Shown here piece after piece: positions 1 to 8,794 of a DNA stretch of 64,000 bases. The position numbers and the translations under genes are program-made. Origin of the DNA: Petasospora fabianii (taxonomy: Eukaryota > Ascomycota > Saccharomycetes > Phaffomycetales > Wickerhamomycetaceae); the NCBI GenBank assembly GCA_022641835.1, contig CP048717.1, forward strand, positions 1-64,000, written 5' to 3'. The notes under the pieces are model-generated. The model was not told the origin of the DNA and ran no database searches. It worked only from the letters and a program-made list of their open reading frames with translations. Positions within the stretch are counted from its first letter, which is position 1. Every line of letters starts with the position of its first letter.

Positions 1-81
1 CATCATGATTTGACCAGTCCTCCTTTCCCACAGTTTTGGCTACAACCCCCACTCATCGCACAAATCACCATTCCATCCACA

Positions 82-645
82 ATGGATGATCTCAAGATCG
101 AACTGGTCAGTGCCCTGCACCAAAGTGGGCTGAATCACACTGCTCTCTCGCTGCTCCTAAGTCAGGCCACCATCACGAAGTACTTCACCTCCGACCAACA
201 ACTCGGACTTGGCCTGTTCAGCACCAGTTCAGCTCTTGCAATCGTCGCATTGACTGGCCTGATGATGAGATCTTTTAAGAGATCCCCAATTCTATTCATG
301 TCCGGCTTGCTTATGGTTATCAGCTTTGTGCTTATTATCGATGTTTCCTCATTAAAAAGAGGTATGCTATTGGAGTTGAAAGAAGCCGCCATACCTACGG
401 GACTTTTGGAAGGATCTGTGGCCACCTTGAGGGACTTGGTCACGTCTATCTACGACAATGGATTCATGTTAAAAGAATTGACATGTGAATCTTTCAGAGA
501 TGGGTCTGTGTACAATTACTCCACAGTGCTTATGGTTGATACTTACAAACTGAATGCGGGTTTCAGTGAGGGTGGTTTGAGAGACATTCATCTCATTGTG
601 GACACACTGTTTGTTGAAGGTGGTGAGGTATACATGGTTCAATAA
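82..645 (+). CDS. Unrecognised small membrane protein (187 aa), possibly partial
   Basis: I do not recognise this protein. The first in-frame ATG is at 82, but the frame is open to the window's left edge and a CCCACAG acceptor-like site ends at about 34, so an upstream exon cannot be excluded. The N-terminal 40 residues are soluble and amphipathic. Two hydrophobic segments follow, at about residues 42-62 and 69-88, separated by a short basic loop (RSFKRS), as in a helical hairpin. The last 100 residues are soluble and mixed-charge. There is no signal peptide at the ATG. A GAG|GTATAC donor-like site lies just before the stop, so the C-terminus could also be spliced. No function is inferred. 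Confidence 0.45.
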   Translation: MDDLKIELVSALHQSGLNHTALSLLLSQATITKYFTSDQQLGLGLFSTSSALAIVALTGLMMRSFKRSPILFMSGLLMVISFVLIIDVSSLKRGMLLELKEAAIPTGLLEGSVATLRDLVTSIYDNGFMLKELTCESFRDGSVYNYSTVLMVDTYKLNAGFSEGGLRDIHLIVDTLFVEGGEVYMVQ

Positions 646-1436
646 TGATCGTTGAGCTCACACAGAGAAGTATCGTGTTCATAAGGGTGTTTAAATACGT
701 CTAATATAGCCCATAACACACCAACATCGCCAATGCAGATACCGGACCTACGCTTTGACTCCTCATCGTAGAGTTTGTAGCAACGACATATTAATATGGG
801 AATAATCAATGTAGAATTAGGCAAATATATGAAATATAGACTGCCAGAATATAAGGAGGAAAGGCCTTCTAATATCGTTAAAACCAGAATTGTCGAGTAT
901 CAAAGGATCTGAGGTGAGAGAAGAGGTTGATAAGCTGTATGAAGGTAAGTTGGTGTTGACCATCATCACAAGTAATCCATTCATCTCCTAAACATAAATA
1001 ATTAGTAGCGTAGAAAATCATTGAGATCACAATTTAAAGTTCCCCTCCTTTGAGACCCTTATCGATCGGGCTCTCCGCCCGCATCTAAACGTCGGAGTTC
1101 CATATATAGCCCGAACACCCGAACACTCAAAATCCACTGGAGACACACTTACACTAGTGGGCATAGTGTATTAAAGGTGAAGTCTATTAAAAAAGACAGA
1201 GAAAGACCACGTTATGTGGATAGAACTTGGTCTAATTATAGTTTTAGCAAATAAGATGTGAGATGTTTTGGAACAATGTCTCAAAAAATCATAGATATAT
1301 CTGCGTCTTCTTGTCAATTTGTTATATTTCGTAAACATGATTGGGCATTGAATAATAATTAAATTTAGCTACAAAGAAAAGTTGTACGGCAGACAATATA
1401 TTTTGTGATCTTACTCGTGACCGTGTACAAGAGAGG
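646..1436. other. 791-bp stretch without a supported gene
   Basis: It lies between the left-edge gene and the 3' end of the racemase-like gene. Short open frames occur on both strands around 639-1005, for example a 38-codon plus-strand frame from 796 and a 55-codon minus-strand frame ending near 820. None matches a family I know. A TATATA box and a tandem CCCGAACAC element at 1103-1126 look promoter-like but no convincing gene starts beside them. Confidence 0.4.
1103..1126. promoter_or_regulatory. TATA box next to tandem CCCGAACAC elements
   Basis: TATATA is followed immediately by CCCGAACACCCGAACAC. Its reverse complement, GTGTTCGGGTGTTCGGG, repeats the Rap1-like core found upstream of RPS6, PRS3, RPL9 and the SERF gene in this window. 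Which gene it would serve is unclear. Confidence 0.35.
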
Positions 1437-2132
1437 TTATGAGTAGTTTTCTGGAAGTGCCGCACTGAAAAGATAATTCCCAAGTGTTATGATATCCCAT
1501 ATAGGAAGTCCGACCTTCTCAAAGATGGCTCTCTTGAAAGGTGGAATGTTAGTACACTCGAGGACGATACCACCGAGATCTGGATTCTGGTTCACCAGCT
1601 TCACTGCGGCCTCTACGACTTCGTCTTCAATTCGCTTGAAGTTGTATTCGAGACCTTCACGGAGAACTTGGTGGAAGACGCCTCCTTGCTTGACACCTAC
1701 AATGGGAACATGGTAATCAACACCCACTGCCTTTAAGTGCTCACTACCCAAGTACTTGGCATCAAAAGTCAAGATACCAAGCTTCTTGTTCTTACCAATT
1801 ATAGACTGTGCCCAAGGAATCTGGATCAGAGAAGAGGTTCCCACAGGAACTGGGACCCTTTCTTGCAAGAGTGGGTGGATAGTTGCCAGGAAACCACAGG
1901 ATGTGATTATAGCAACTGCACCCTCACTGACAAGCTCTAGAGCAGTCTTGATCCAAGCTTCAATGAAGGACTCCTTGTAACCAGTGGACTCCCTGACGAC
2001 GTCGTCGTTAGCGACCTCTGTGACGACTCTAATCTTCACTGGAATACTCCATGTTTCGAGATTTCCCACATCACCGCGTGGTCTATGAAAGGATGTTGGG
2101 ACTTGCAAGATACCGAGAAAGGGGGCGCCCAT
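1437..2132 (-). CDS. Asp/Glu/hydantoin racemase-family enzyme
   Basis: The 231-residue protein has the fold signature of the aspartate/glutamate/hydantoin racemase superfamily. A first cysteine lies in ITSCGF (Cys79) and a second in LECTN (Cys193), the two positions that act as acid and base on either face of the substrate in this family. The N-terminal MGAPFLGILQ and the GTSSL loop after the first cysteine also fit. The start is the ATG at 2132. Fungal members are mostly uncharacterised; racemase, maleate-isomerase-like and hydantoin racemase activities are all possible. The next gene upstream on the same strand is a DAL5-family anion permease, so import and conversion of an organic acid or ureide is a reasonable but unproven guess. 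The coding sequence is intronless and complete. Confidence 0.8.
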   Translation of the reverse strand: MGAPFLGILQVPTSFHRPRGDVGNLETWSIPVKIRVVTEVANDDVVRESTGYKESFIEAWIKTALELVSEGAVAIITSCGFLATIHPLLQERVPVPVGTSSLIQIPWAQSIIGKNKKLGILTFDAKYLGSEHLKAVGVDYHVPIVGVKQGGVFHQVLREGLEYNFKRIEDEVVEAAVKLVNQNPDLGGIVLECTNIPPFKRAIFEKVGLPIWDIITLGNYLFSAALPENYS

Positions 2133-2577
2133 TTTATGTGTATTCAATGCATAATTGACATCCGGGCTTTAGTCCCTAGACTGGGCGGGAGGTGGCAGTG
2201 AGTACTTATAAGTACCCCATGTTGACGTCCATACAACTCCGCATACCGAGGTGCGATCCCGACTTATACTTCCCGATCCGGACTGGTAGCCGACATTCTC
2301 CGCAATTTTACTTAGTGGCTTCTAACAGAACCATTGAAGAGGGGCCAGTATACATTCAAGCTACGTACGTAGTACTGTAAAAGATATATAGTACTAGATG
2401 ATAATATGAAAAAAAAATGTGGTGTTCTTAAAGTTGTAGAATCATCTTATATTCATAAGGATTAAAACCGAAAATGGAGAAATCAATGTTTAGTGGTCAA
2501 AATATATATATATATATATCTAAAATAGGATCTTACTGCCGTAAGCCTAACTTACCAGCCATATCAAGACATGATGT
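2133..2577. other. Intergenic region with an AT dinucleotide run
   Basis: This separates the permease stop codon from the racemase-like start on the same strand, so it is the racemase promoter plus the permease 3' end. An 18-bp alternating AT tract lies at 2502-2519 and a poly-A run at about 2409. No gene is seen. Confidence 0.5.
2502..2519. repeat. (AT)9 microsatellite
   Basis: This is an uninterrupted alternating A/T tract just 3' of the permease gene. Confidence 0.8.
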
Positions 2578-4164
2578 TTACAAGGGATAAATAAACTTTT
2601 TGTTCTCGAGGTCAGTAAGGTCAAGCATGGAAACATCAACTTCCTTCTCAATAGAGTTCCCCTCCTCATCCTTCACAGTGACAATACCCTTTTCGTCCTT
2701 AGCATTACCCAGCTCAATGTCCTTTAGGTATTGATATCTTTCCTTGTTTCTTCTGCTGAGAATAAATCTGATAACTTGAAGAATCAACGGTGCGGCTGTG
2801 TAGGAGCAGACGATAATGACAATCCAAGCAGGGTAGTATCTCGGCTTGTCCTTTGCACTCCAAATCTGAGGGGCGATCAAGTTTACGATGGAGTACGAAA
2901 TGGACCACATAATTGTTCTGACAAGCCTCTTGGTATAACCAGCAGCCGAAGATTGAGCCCATGAAAATGCAGCGATGAAAGTGACTCCATTACAATTAGT
3001 CAAAAAGATACCAGCGAGAATACCGTAACTGTTATGAAGAGGCAAACTAACGGTAATGATACTTCCCAAAAGAGCAGTGGCAGTAAAGAAAGTCCCCACA
3101 TGACCCGATTGTGCCCTGAAGATAACAAGTAAGATAGCACCAGTAATAGACGCGACTGTGCTCCATCCAGCAGAAGCCACAGAGACCAGTGTAGAATTCA
3201 AGTTAGAGAAACCAAGCTGCTTGTAAATGATGGCCGATTGGAAGGTAATGTTGTTGGATAACATAGAGAGGAAAACAAAAGCGCTGAATAGCCAAGTAAT
3301 TGGATCCTTCAGCGCCTCGATGGCTTGGTGACGCTTGAAAACTTTCTGCTCAATAGATGAGTTTGTCGCCTTCTTGATTCTCTTGATGACATGAATTCTC
3401 TCAGTTGGAGTGAAATACTTGAAAGTGGCTGGGTTATCTGGATAGAAGAAGAAGCAGGAAACGCACAAGATGGTTGAAAGAGCTCCGATTATACCCCAAT
3501 AAACCTTCCAAGGTCTGACATTTGGAATGAACTGAACACCATAAGATATTAAACCTCCGGGAATACCTTGGGCCAAGCAACTAATCCAGAAGAGAGGTGC
3601 CACAATAGCCTGTTCAGTCGGGGTGAACCACATGGCAATTGTGTGCTCCAAACAAGGTGTGATACCACTTTCAAACAAACCGAGGAAGAATCTGATGGCA
3701 GCTAAGCCACTGAAGTTGTGAGCAGCGAGCTGTACAAAAGTAACTAATGCCCAAACAAAAGTTGCACCAGTGACATAATGAGAGATTCTTATCCTTTGGA
3801 AGATGTAGTGACTTGGAATCTGACCAACCATGTACCCAAGATAGAAGATAGTTTGCAAGTTGTTGTACTTTCCCTGGTCCAAGCGAGTATCCTCAAACAG
3901 ACCAAGGAGTGTACCATAACTGATGGCGTTCTTGTCAAGGAAAAGTAAGAAGTTACAGGAGAAAACAATGGGGAAGATGATAAGCCATATTTTCCGCTTG
4001 AGCTTCTTTTCAAGCTCTGGAGTGAGTTCACCTGCCTGTTCTTCGTAATCTTCAAATAATTTCAACGAGACATCCACATTTTTGGTGTCTGTTACCTTCT
4101 TGAGCTCTGTGTCTGATTGTATACTATTCGTCTCAACGAGATGGCCTTCCTTAATCTCGCTCAT
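2578..4164 (-). CDS. MFS permease, allantoate permease (DAL5) family
   Basis: The 528-residue protein starts at the ATG at 4164. The frame is open further upstream, but that part reads as promoter. About twelve hydrophobic segments follow a charged N-terminus. Family signatures include FLLFLDKNAISYG in the first helix, GYMVGQIPSHYIFQR, the FFLGLFESG motif and the MWFTPTEQ loop, all typical of the anion:cation symporter branch (Dal5, Seo1, Tna1 relatives). Members import allantoate, ureidosuccinate, nicotinate, pantothenate or other organic anions; the substrate cannot be read from the sequence. The C-terminal tail is long, acidic and lysine-rich. The neighbouring racemase-family enzyme suggests a catabolic or salvage pair. 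It is probably a plasma-membrane protein. Confidence 0.88.
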   Translation of the reverse strand: MSEIKEGHLVETNSIQSDTELKKVTDTKNVDVSLKLFEDYEEQAGELTPELEKKLKRKIWLIIFPIVFSCNFLLFLDKNAISYGTLLGLFEDTRLDQGKYNNLQTIFYLGYMVGQIPSHYIFQRIRISHYVTGATFVWALVTFVQLAAHNFSGLAAIRFFLGLFESGITPCLEHTIAMWFTPTEQAIVAPLFWISCLAQGIPGGLISYGVQFIPNVRPWKVYWGIIGALSTILCVSCFFFYPDNPATFKYFTPTERIHVIKRIKKATNSSIEQKVFKRHQAIEALKDPITWLFSAFVFLSMLSNNITFQSAIIYKQLGFSNLNSTLVSVASAGWSTVASITGAILLVIFRAQSGHVGTFFTATALLGSIITVSLPLHNSYGILAGIFLTNCNGVTFIAAFSWAQSSAAGYTKRLVRTIMWSISYSIVNLIAPQIWSAKDKPRYYPAWIVIIVCSYTAAPLILQVIRFILSRRNKERYQYLKDIELGNAKDEKGIVTVKDEEGNSIEKEVDVSMLDLTDLENKKFIYPL

Positions 4165-4806
4165 GTTGTGGAGGTACTCTGGTGCGATAAGGATCTGGAT
4201 GAAAGGGCACGCGGACCATACGTGATTAGCTAGGCGGTTAAAATTCAACGAACAACGGTTGTTATATATACCTATATGTATGTAGAGCTTGGTTCCGGTA
4301 CCCTCATGATTGCGTAGCCGATGCAGATTCTCGGTCGGGGTAATTGGAGGGTGTGCGTCGCAGTTTGGTCTTAAACTAGATATGCAAGCTGATACCTGAT
4401 CGCACACTGTGGCAGTTGTGGCAGTTGGCTTGGCTGGGCGATTTGCACTGAAGCCACTATGATGAGTATCCTATGGATGGATATGGTTATCACTGGCTCG
4501 CCGGTATCACTCCTTGCGGTTGAAGCTCCGACAATGTGTTACACTATCTCCGCCCTCCGCTATTGTCCTCCGATTCTCACTATAGCTTAGCAGCTACGAT
4601 ATACCAAAACGCTAGCCCTGCATACATATCGGCGCTTAGTCATTTTATGATGAATGATTACAGACAATCTACTTCTGCTATTTGAGGGATGAACATCAAA
4701 TGGTACCCGTGTTATTAAATTATCGAGGATGATGCGTTTTCCCTTCAGCAAACTCATCAATTCTAAAAGCTGAAAAGGCAGCTAGTCAATCCTCTAAACA
4801 ATAGCG
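4165..4806. other. Intergenic region, permease promoter
   Basis: This 642-bp segment lies between the permease start and the PEF1 stop, both genes being on the minus strand. TATATATA occurs at about 4263-4272, roughly 100 bp upstream of the permease ATG. No gene is seen. Confidence 0.4.
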
Positions 4807-5969
4807 TCAAATGAAAGAGATAAACTCATGCACAAAATCTTGAAATGGTATAGTAGCAACACCATTACCCTGAGTGTCAAACTTTTTGAAAATATTTGTG
4901 CAGCGCAGAAGCCAGATCAGACTCTCGACGAACATGTCGAATCTCAACGACATTGGCTTATTGGTGTTGAAATCACCAAATTTTTGAAACACAAACAGAA
5001 CAATATCTGTCGGGAGCCTATAGCCAAAGCTCTCAAGTGCTGATTGATATTCACCGAATGAGATCTTGCCGTTCTGATTAGTATCAAACCTCTGGAATGC
5101 CTTTCTCCAGTGGACGATATAAGTCCACAAGTCGTAAAACTCCTTAAACTCGATCGTACTCGAATCATCTGTATCAAATAACCTGATCATGAGCTTCAGG
5201 GTGCTACTTTTGAACTGTGAACCGTCATTATTGAGTAAGGCAGTACCAAGCTCCTCCTCCGTGAGCTTACCATCTCTGTTGCGGTCGGCCCTATCAAAGA
5301 TGTCTCGCAGTTGTCTCTCCAAGATCTGAGCAGCGGACTGCTGTGGCTGCTGCTGCTGTTGCGGCTGCTGCTGTTGCTGATGGATCTGTTGCGGTGGTGG
5401 GACACGAGCTGGGTTCGGAGCTGGTACAGGTGTTGGTTGTTGCTGTTGTTGATAGGAGGGAGTATGTTGATTGGAAATTTGTTGCTGTTGAAATGCCTGT
5501 GGTGATTGACCGTATGTCTGTTGATAAGCCTGTGGAGGGTGAGTGTAGTCTCCTGAATTGTGAAAGTTTTGTTGATTAAAGTTTCCTTGACCATACTGTT
5601 GCATGTTATCTATTGTTGAGCTGGATCTACTTGTAACTCTATGGCCCTGCGGAGTGGGCTGTACCTGTACTGGTCTCGGTTGCTGACCATTGTATCCTCC
5701 TCGCATCGGAGCTTGCTGCTGCTGTTGATAGGGTTGTGGGGGTAATCTTGTAGGCATATTATTCTGTGGAGGGCGGTTGTGCACTGCGGTTGGTGACTGG
5801 CGATGAGGAGAATTCTTGATGTGTGAAGGGGAGCGCCTTCCCTGGTTGTTTGAGTGACGTCCAAAGGCCTCAGCAGGCGTTGGGAAGTTCTGTAGAGGGT
5901 CCATCGTTAGTGAATGTGACAAGTAAAAGTGATCTTGGAGAAACCTACCATGAGATCGTCTTGTGCCAT
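4807..5969 (-). CDS. PEF1: Penta-EF-hand calcium-binding protein (Pef1), two exons
   Basis: I read two exons, 5969-5949 and 5889-4807, joined across a 59-nt intron (donor GTAGGT, branch CACTAAC, acceptor CTACAG), giving 367 residues. The spliced N-terminus, MAQDDLMNFPTPAEAF, resembles the DDFVRYATPKEA start of S. cerevisiae Pef1. The unspliced alternative is an ATG at 5904 (MDPLQNFPTP, 365 aa). A Gln/Pro/Asn-rich region of about 180 residues with several poly-Gln runs precedes the C-terminal penta-EF-hand module. Clear loops are DRADRNRDGKLT, DTDDSSTIEF and DTNQNGKIS, and a degenerate one is DTQGNGVATI. Pef1 is the yeast ALG-2 relative; it binds calcium and zinc and has roles in polar growth. 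The low-complexity N-terminus is expected to be disordered. Confidence 0.85.
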
Positions 5970-6369
5970 CGTTAAAAAGACCGCTGTGCAATTTTCGGCG
6001 TGTACAATTGCTGCCTCGGCTCACCCCATAGAGCAAAAGCCTCGTTGATTCATAACAAAAGACCAATTCTGATACACATCTCTGGCGCGCGCGCAAGTCT
6101 AAGCCAAATCTGTTTTGCGCACGACTCAAGGATCGAACTCTCATGATAAGAATTAGATCACTCTCTGTCTCTCTACAATAAACTTTCTTCTTTTCAAACC
6201 TTTTTTTACTTCTTTTTCTAATGTACAGATAAATAGACCGGTATTAAACACGTCATTATAGTCTTCAAGCGACAACCAGCTTGCAGAGCCCGCCCAGCAG
6301 CATGGCATCTGCAGCAATATTCTCTTCTTTTCTCTTTGGTGGTATATTCATTTTCTCGTCATAAAGTCA
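5970..6369. other. Intergenic region: PEF1 promoter and RPS6 3' end
   Basis: A ten-base GCGCGCGCGC tract lies at 6085-6094, about 120 bp upstream of the PEF1 start. CGCGC tracts in budding-yeast promoters are binding sites of the Rsc3/Rsc30 type. Pyrimidine-rich sequence at 6180-6220 follows. No gene is seen. Confidence 0.4.
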
Positions 6370-7089
6370 TTAAGCCTGGGCAGCCTTCAAAGAAGAGGCT
6401 CTTCTCTTCTTGACCTCAGCCTGAGCAGCCTTACGCTCATGCAATCTCTTGGCCAACAACTGAGCGTACTCGGCAGCAGCATCCTTCTGAGCCTGAGCGT
6501 TTCTAACCTTGAGAGCCTTCAAGTGTCTCTTTCTCTGAATGGTCTGTGGTGTAACAAGTCTCTGAATCTTTGGAGCCTTAGTGTACTTCTTGTCACCCTT
6601 GACAATCTCTCTTCTGATGACGTACTGTCTAACGTCATCCTCCTTGGAGAGACCAAAGAACTTTCTAATGTTAGAAGCTCTCTTTGGACCGAGTCTCTTT
6701 GGGTTCTCAGTGTCGGTAAGACCCTCGAGCTCAGCGTCACCCTTCTTGACAATGACAAGGGCAAGAACAGCGAGGTCAGCATTGACAATGGCACCTCTGA
6801 CGGACTTTCTCTTTCTCTCACCATCTCTTCTTGGTCTGTAACAGGAGACACCCTTCTTGAGCAAAAGCTTAACACGGTTTGGAAGCAAAACACCCTGCTT
6901 CATTGGGAAACCTTGCTTGTCGTTACCACCAGAGATCTTGAAAACGTAACCCTTGAACTCATCACCAACAGAGTCACCTTCAACCTCCTGGCCAATTCTC
7001 TTCTCGTAGAAGACACGGAGACGGTGCTCGTCATCGATATCGTAGGACTTGTGTGTACCGTTTGGTGGGTAGGAGATGTTCAACTTCAT
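6370..7089 (-). CDS. RPS6: 40S ribosomal protein S6 (eS6)
   Basis: The 239-residue product begins [14 protein letters not shown] and shows the conserved S6 core ([23 protein letters not shown], LFxKG-type [27 protein letters not shown]). It ends in the phosphorylatable tail RRASS (residues 229-233), a target of TORC1-controlled kinases. It is part of the small ribosomal subunit. No intron is needed, whereas the S. cerevisiae RPS6 genes carry one near the start codon. Codon use is strongly biased, as in highly expressed genes. The promoter has a Rap1-like element at 7199-7214 and a CACGTG/TAGGGC module at 7249-7268. Confidence 0.98.
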   Translation of the reverse strand: MKLNISYPPNGTHKSYDIDDEHRLRVFYEKRIGQEVEGDSVGDEFKGYVFKISGGNDKQGFPMKQGVLLPNRVKLLLKKGVSCYRPRRDGERKRKSVRGAIVNADLAVLALVIVKKGDAELEGLTDTENPKRLGPKRASNIRKFFGLSKEDDVRQYVIRREIVKGDKKYTKAPKIQRLVTPQTIQRKRHLKALKVRNAQAQKDAAAEYAQLLAKRLHERKAAQAEVKKRRASSLKAAQA

Positions 7090-7198
7090 ATTTATGGGTC
7101 TGTAGTTGGATCTTAAGGGCGCAAAACTTGTCTCCCGCCTGCTTGTTTAAGGGCAAGCACCTCTGCTGAGTTTTTCAATCAATCGCAGTGTTGTTAGT

Positions 7199-7214
7199 GG
7201 TGTTCGGATGTTTT
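7199..7214 (+). promoter_or_regulatory. Rap1-like element, RPS6 promoter
   Basis: GGTGTTCGGATGTTTT lies about 110-125 bp upstream of the RPS6 ATG. It resembles the GGTGTACGGATGT core of several budding-yeast telomeric repeats, bound by Rap1. The preceding GT and the first 14 bases are identical to the site upstream of PRS3. Binding is inferred, not shown. Confidence 0.55.
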
Positions 7215-7248
7215 GGATCACCAGCTTTTTCAAAAGCTCGATTTGAAC

Positions 7249-7268
7249 CACGTGACTTGAAGTAGGGC
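7249..7268 (+). promoter_or_regulatory. CACGTG-N8-TAGGGC module, RPS6 promoter
   Basis: CACGTG (Cbf1-type E-box) is separated by eight bases from TAGGGC, which resembles the Tbf1 core TTAGGG. The same pair with the same spacing occurs upstream of RPL9. Confidence 0.5.
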
Positions 7269-7423
7269 TTCCTCACTCATCTCTCCTTCCAGTAAATTAG
7301 ATAGGTGATGTGTTGTGCATCTTGAGGACTACAGCGTGCAATCAAATTAATACCGAACAGCTTTTTAGATTAGATTTCCGTTTTTACAAAATACACATAA
7401 CCGTATGAATGAAAGCAAGAAAC

Positions 7424-8266
7424 TTAGTTTCTTCTCTGGAAACCACCTCTTCTTCCTGGTCTCTCTGGGGCAGAGTCAGCCAAGCGGGTCTGTGGCAAGA
7501 TACCCTCTGGGACATGCAAGTACTCTCTCAAGTACTCAACACCCTCATCGGTGAGAGTGTAGTAGTAGTATTGCCAAGAGAACTGAGTCTTGACGTAACC
7601 CTTAGAGGTCAAAGACTGGAGAGCCTTGATAACGTACAAGTTCTTGGTGTCAATCTCCTCGTGCTTGGCCTGGTTGAAGTCCTTCTTGGCAACAACAACA
7701 CCCTCTGTAACATTTGTTAGTATCTCATGGACTAGTTTGGTTATACTCGTCGTAAGCGCTTTGTGCCAGTATCCTTGTCATCCATCAATCAAAGTCAGTA
7801 AATCGTGAGGTGCCTGGAGGGAATATGAGTTATGTGATCAGGGAATTGTGGGGTGAGAACATTAGACCGAACACAATGATTCAGGCTTTGCACTGAGTAT
7901 GATAGGAATGAATGGGATCTTGTATTCCATTGCGATGTGTGCGGTGAATAGGGCAAAGGTGCGATGATCGGTATACTGGTCTTTCCGGTCTGTGGAAACG
8001 CATGGAACTTCGAAAGTCCACCTGCTAGCACCGGTGGGTCCTTCATGACACGTGGTTCAGTAGTGATATAGCGGTTTCTTAGTGGTGAGATTCAGTGATT
8101 GATGGTTGTATAACGATTTGGCTTGTGTCGGTCGACTCTTTTGAGTGAATTGAGTGGATTGATAACTGGCTCAACATGGGCGCTTATTTGGAGTATGGAA
8201 CGGATGTCACATACCACTGAACAAGTACTTGTGAATCTTGTCTCTGTCGTCCTTTGGAATCAGCAT
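7424..8266 (-). CDS. RPS10: 40S ribosomal protein S10 (eS10), one 510-nt intron
   Basis: Exon 1 is 8266-8215 ([17 protein letters not shown] plus one base) and exon 2 is 7704-7424, giving 110 residues. The intron, 7705-8214, has donor GTATGT, branch TACTAAC and acceptor TTACAG. At 510 nt it is far longer than the other introns in this window (52-76 nt), as is usual for yeast ribosomal-protein introns. The spliced product continues [15 protein letters not shown] and reads through the eS10 winged-helix core ([20 protein letters not shown]) to a Gly/Arg-rich tail. It is a 40S beak protein. In S. cerevisiae the two copies neighbour YOR292C and RRP5; here both neighbours lie on one side of a single copy. 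Confidence 0.97.
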
Positions 8267-8575
8267 ATTGGGCAATAGTCTTGATGTGTGGTACAGTCCC
8301 TCTTTCTGCTTGCCTTGTGAGTGGTGAACTTTTGAACTTTTACTTTTTCACCGCGCGTCCTCGGGACCGTCGCAGTTTTTCGCGATGTGTCCCATAACGG
8401 TGCATTTTGGAGCTAGCAGGGGGAGCTTTTCAGCGCTAGGGATGAGGGCGCGAACAGGGCCCACTCTCCTTTGCGTGGGCTCTAGGCAGAGGGTTCTGAA
8501 AATTACTCTGGAACAAACAGAAGCCGCGAAATATTCCGCGCAGGTGTCAGCACACCTCTCAACCCTTATTAGGAT

Positions 8576-8592
8576 CACGTGGTAAAGCCCTA
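8576..8592 (+). promoter_or_regulatory. CACGTG next to inverted TAGGGC, RPS10/Mpv17-like promoter
   Basis: CACGTG at 8576-8581 is followed after five bases by GCCCTA (TAGGGC on the other strand). It lies in the 518-bp divergent region between RPS10 (start 8266, leftward) and the Mpv17-like gene (start 8785). This is the same pair as in the RPS6 and RPL9 promoters, with different spacing and relative orientation. Confidence 0.4.
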
Positions 8593-8677
8593 GCCAACCT
8601 CCCAGCTGCACCTGACCGGAGCTTTCTTTGTTCGCGAATTTGGCAGGTTCCGCCTGGGGCCGAGAGAGACAGGAACC

Positions 8678-8794
8678 ATGGCTAATCATGCGCTCCACAG
8701 GGAGGCGTTGTCACAATTTGAAGAGCATCACGATTGCTTGGTAAAGAACTACACAAGACAGGTCACGTCTCGCTACCCTCCGAGATGTCGATAA
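8678..8794 (+). other. Upstream ORF overlapping the Mpv17-like start
   Basis: An ATG at 8678 opens a 38-codon frame, beginning MANHALHREALSQFEEHHDC, that ends at 8794, nine bases beyond the Mpv17-like ATG in another frame. If it is in the transcript it would hinder initiation at 8785. It could instead be a chance frame or a small exon; I recognise no homology. Confidence 0.3.

Noticed and set aside
6439-7116. 225-codon plus-strand open frame opposite RPS6
   Set aside because: Shadow of RPS6; the Leu/Ser-rich translation has no motif.
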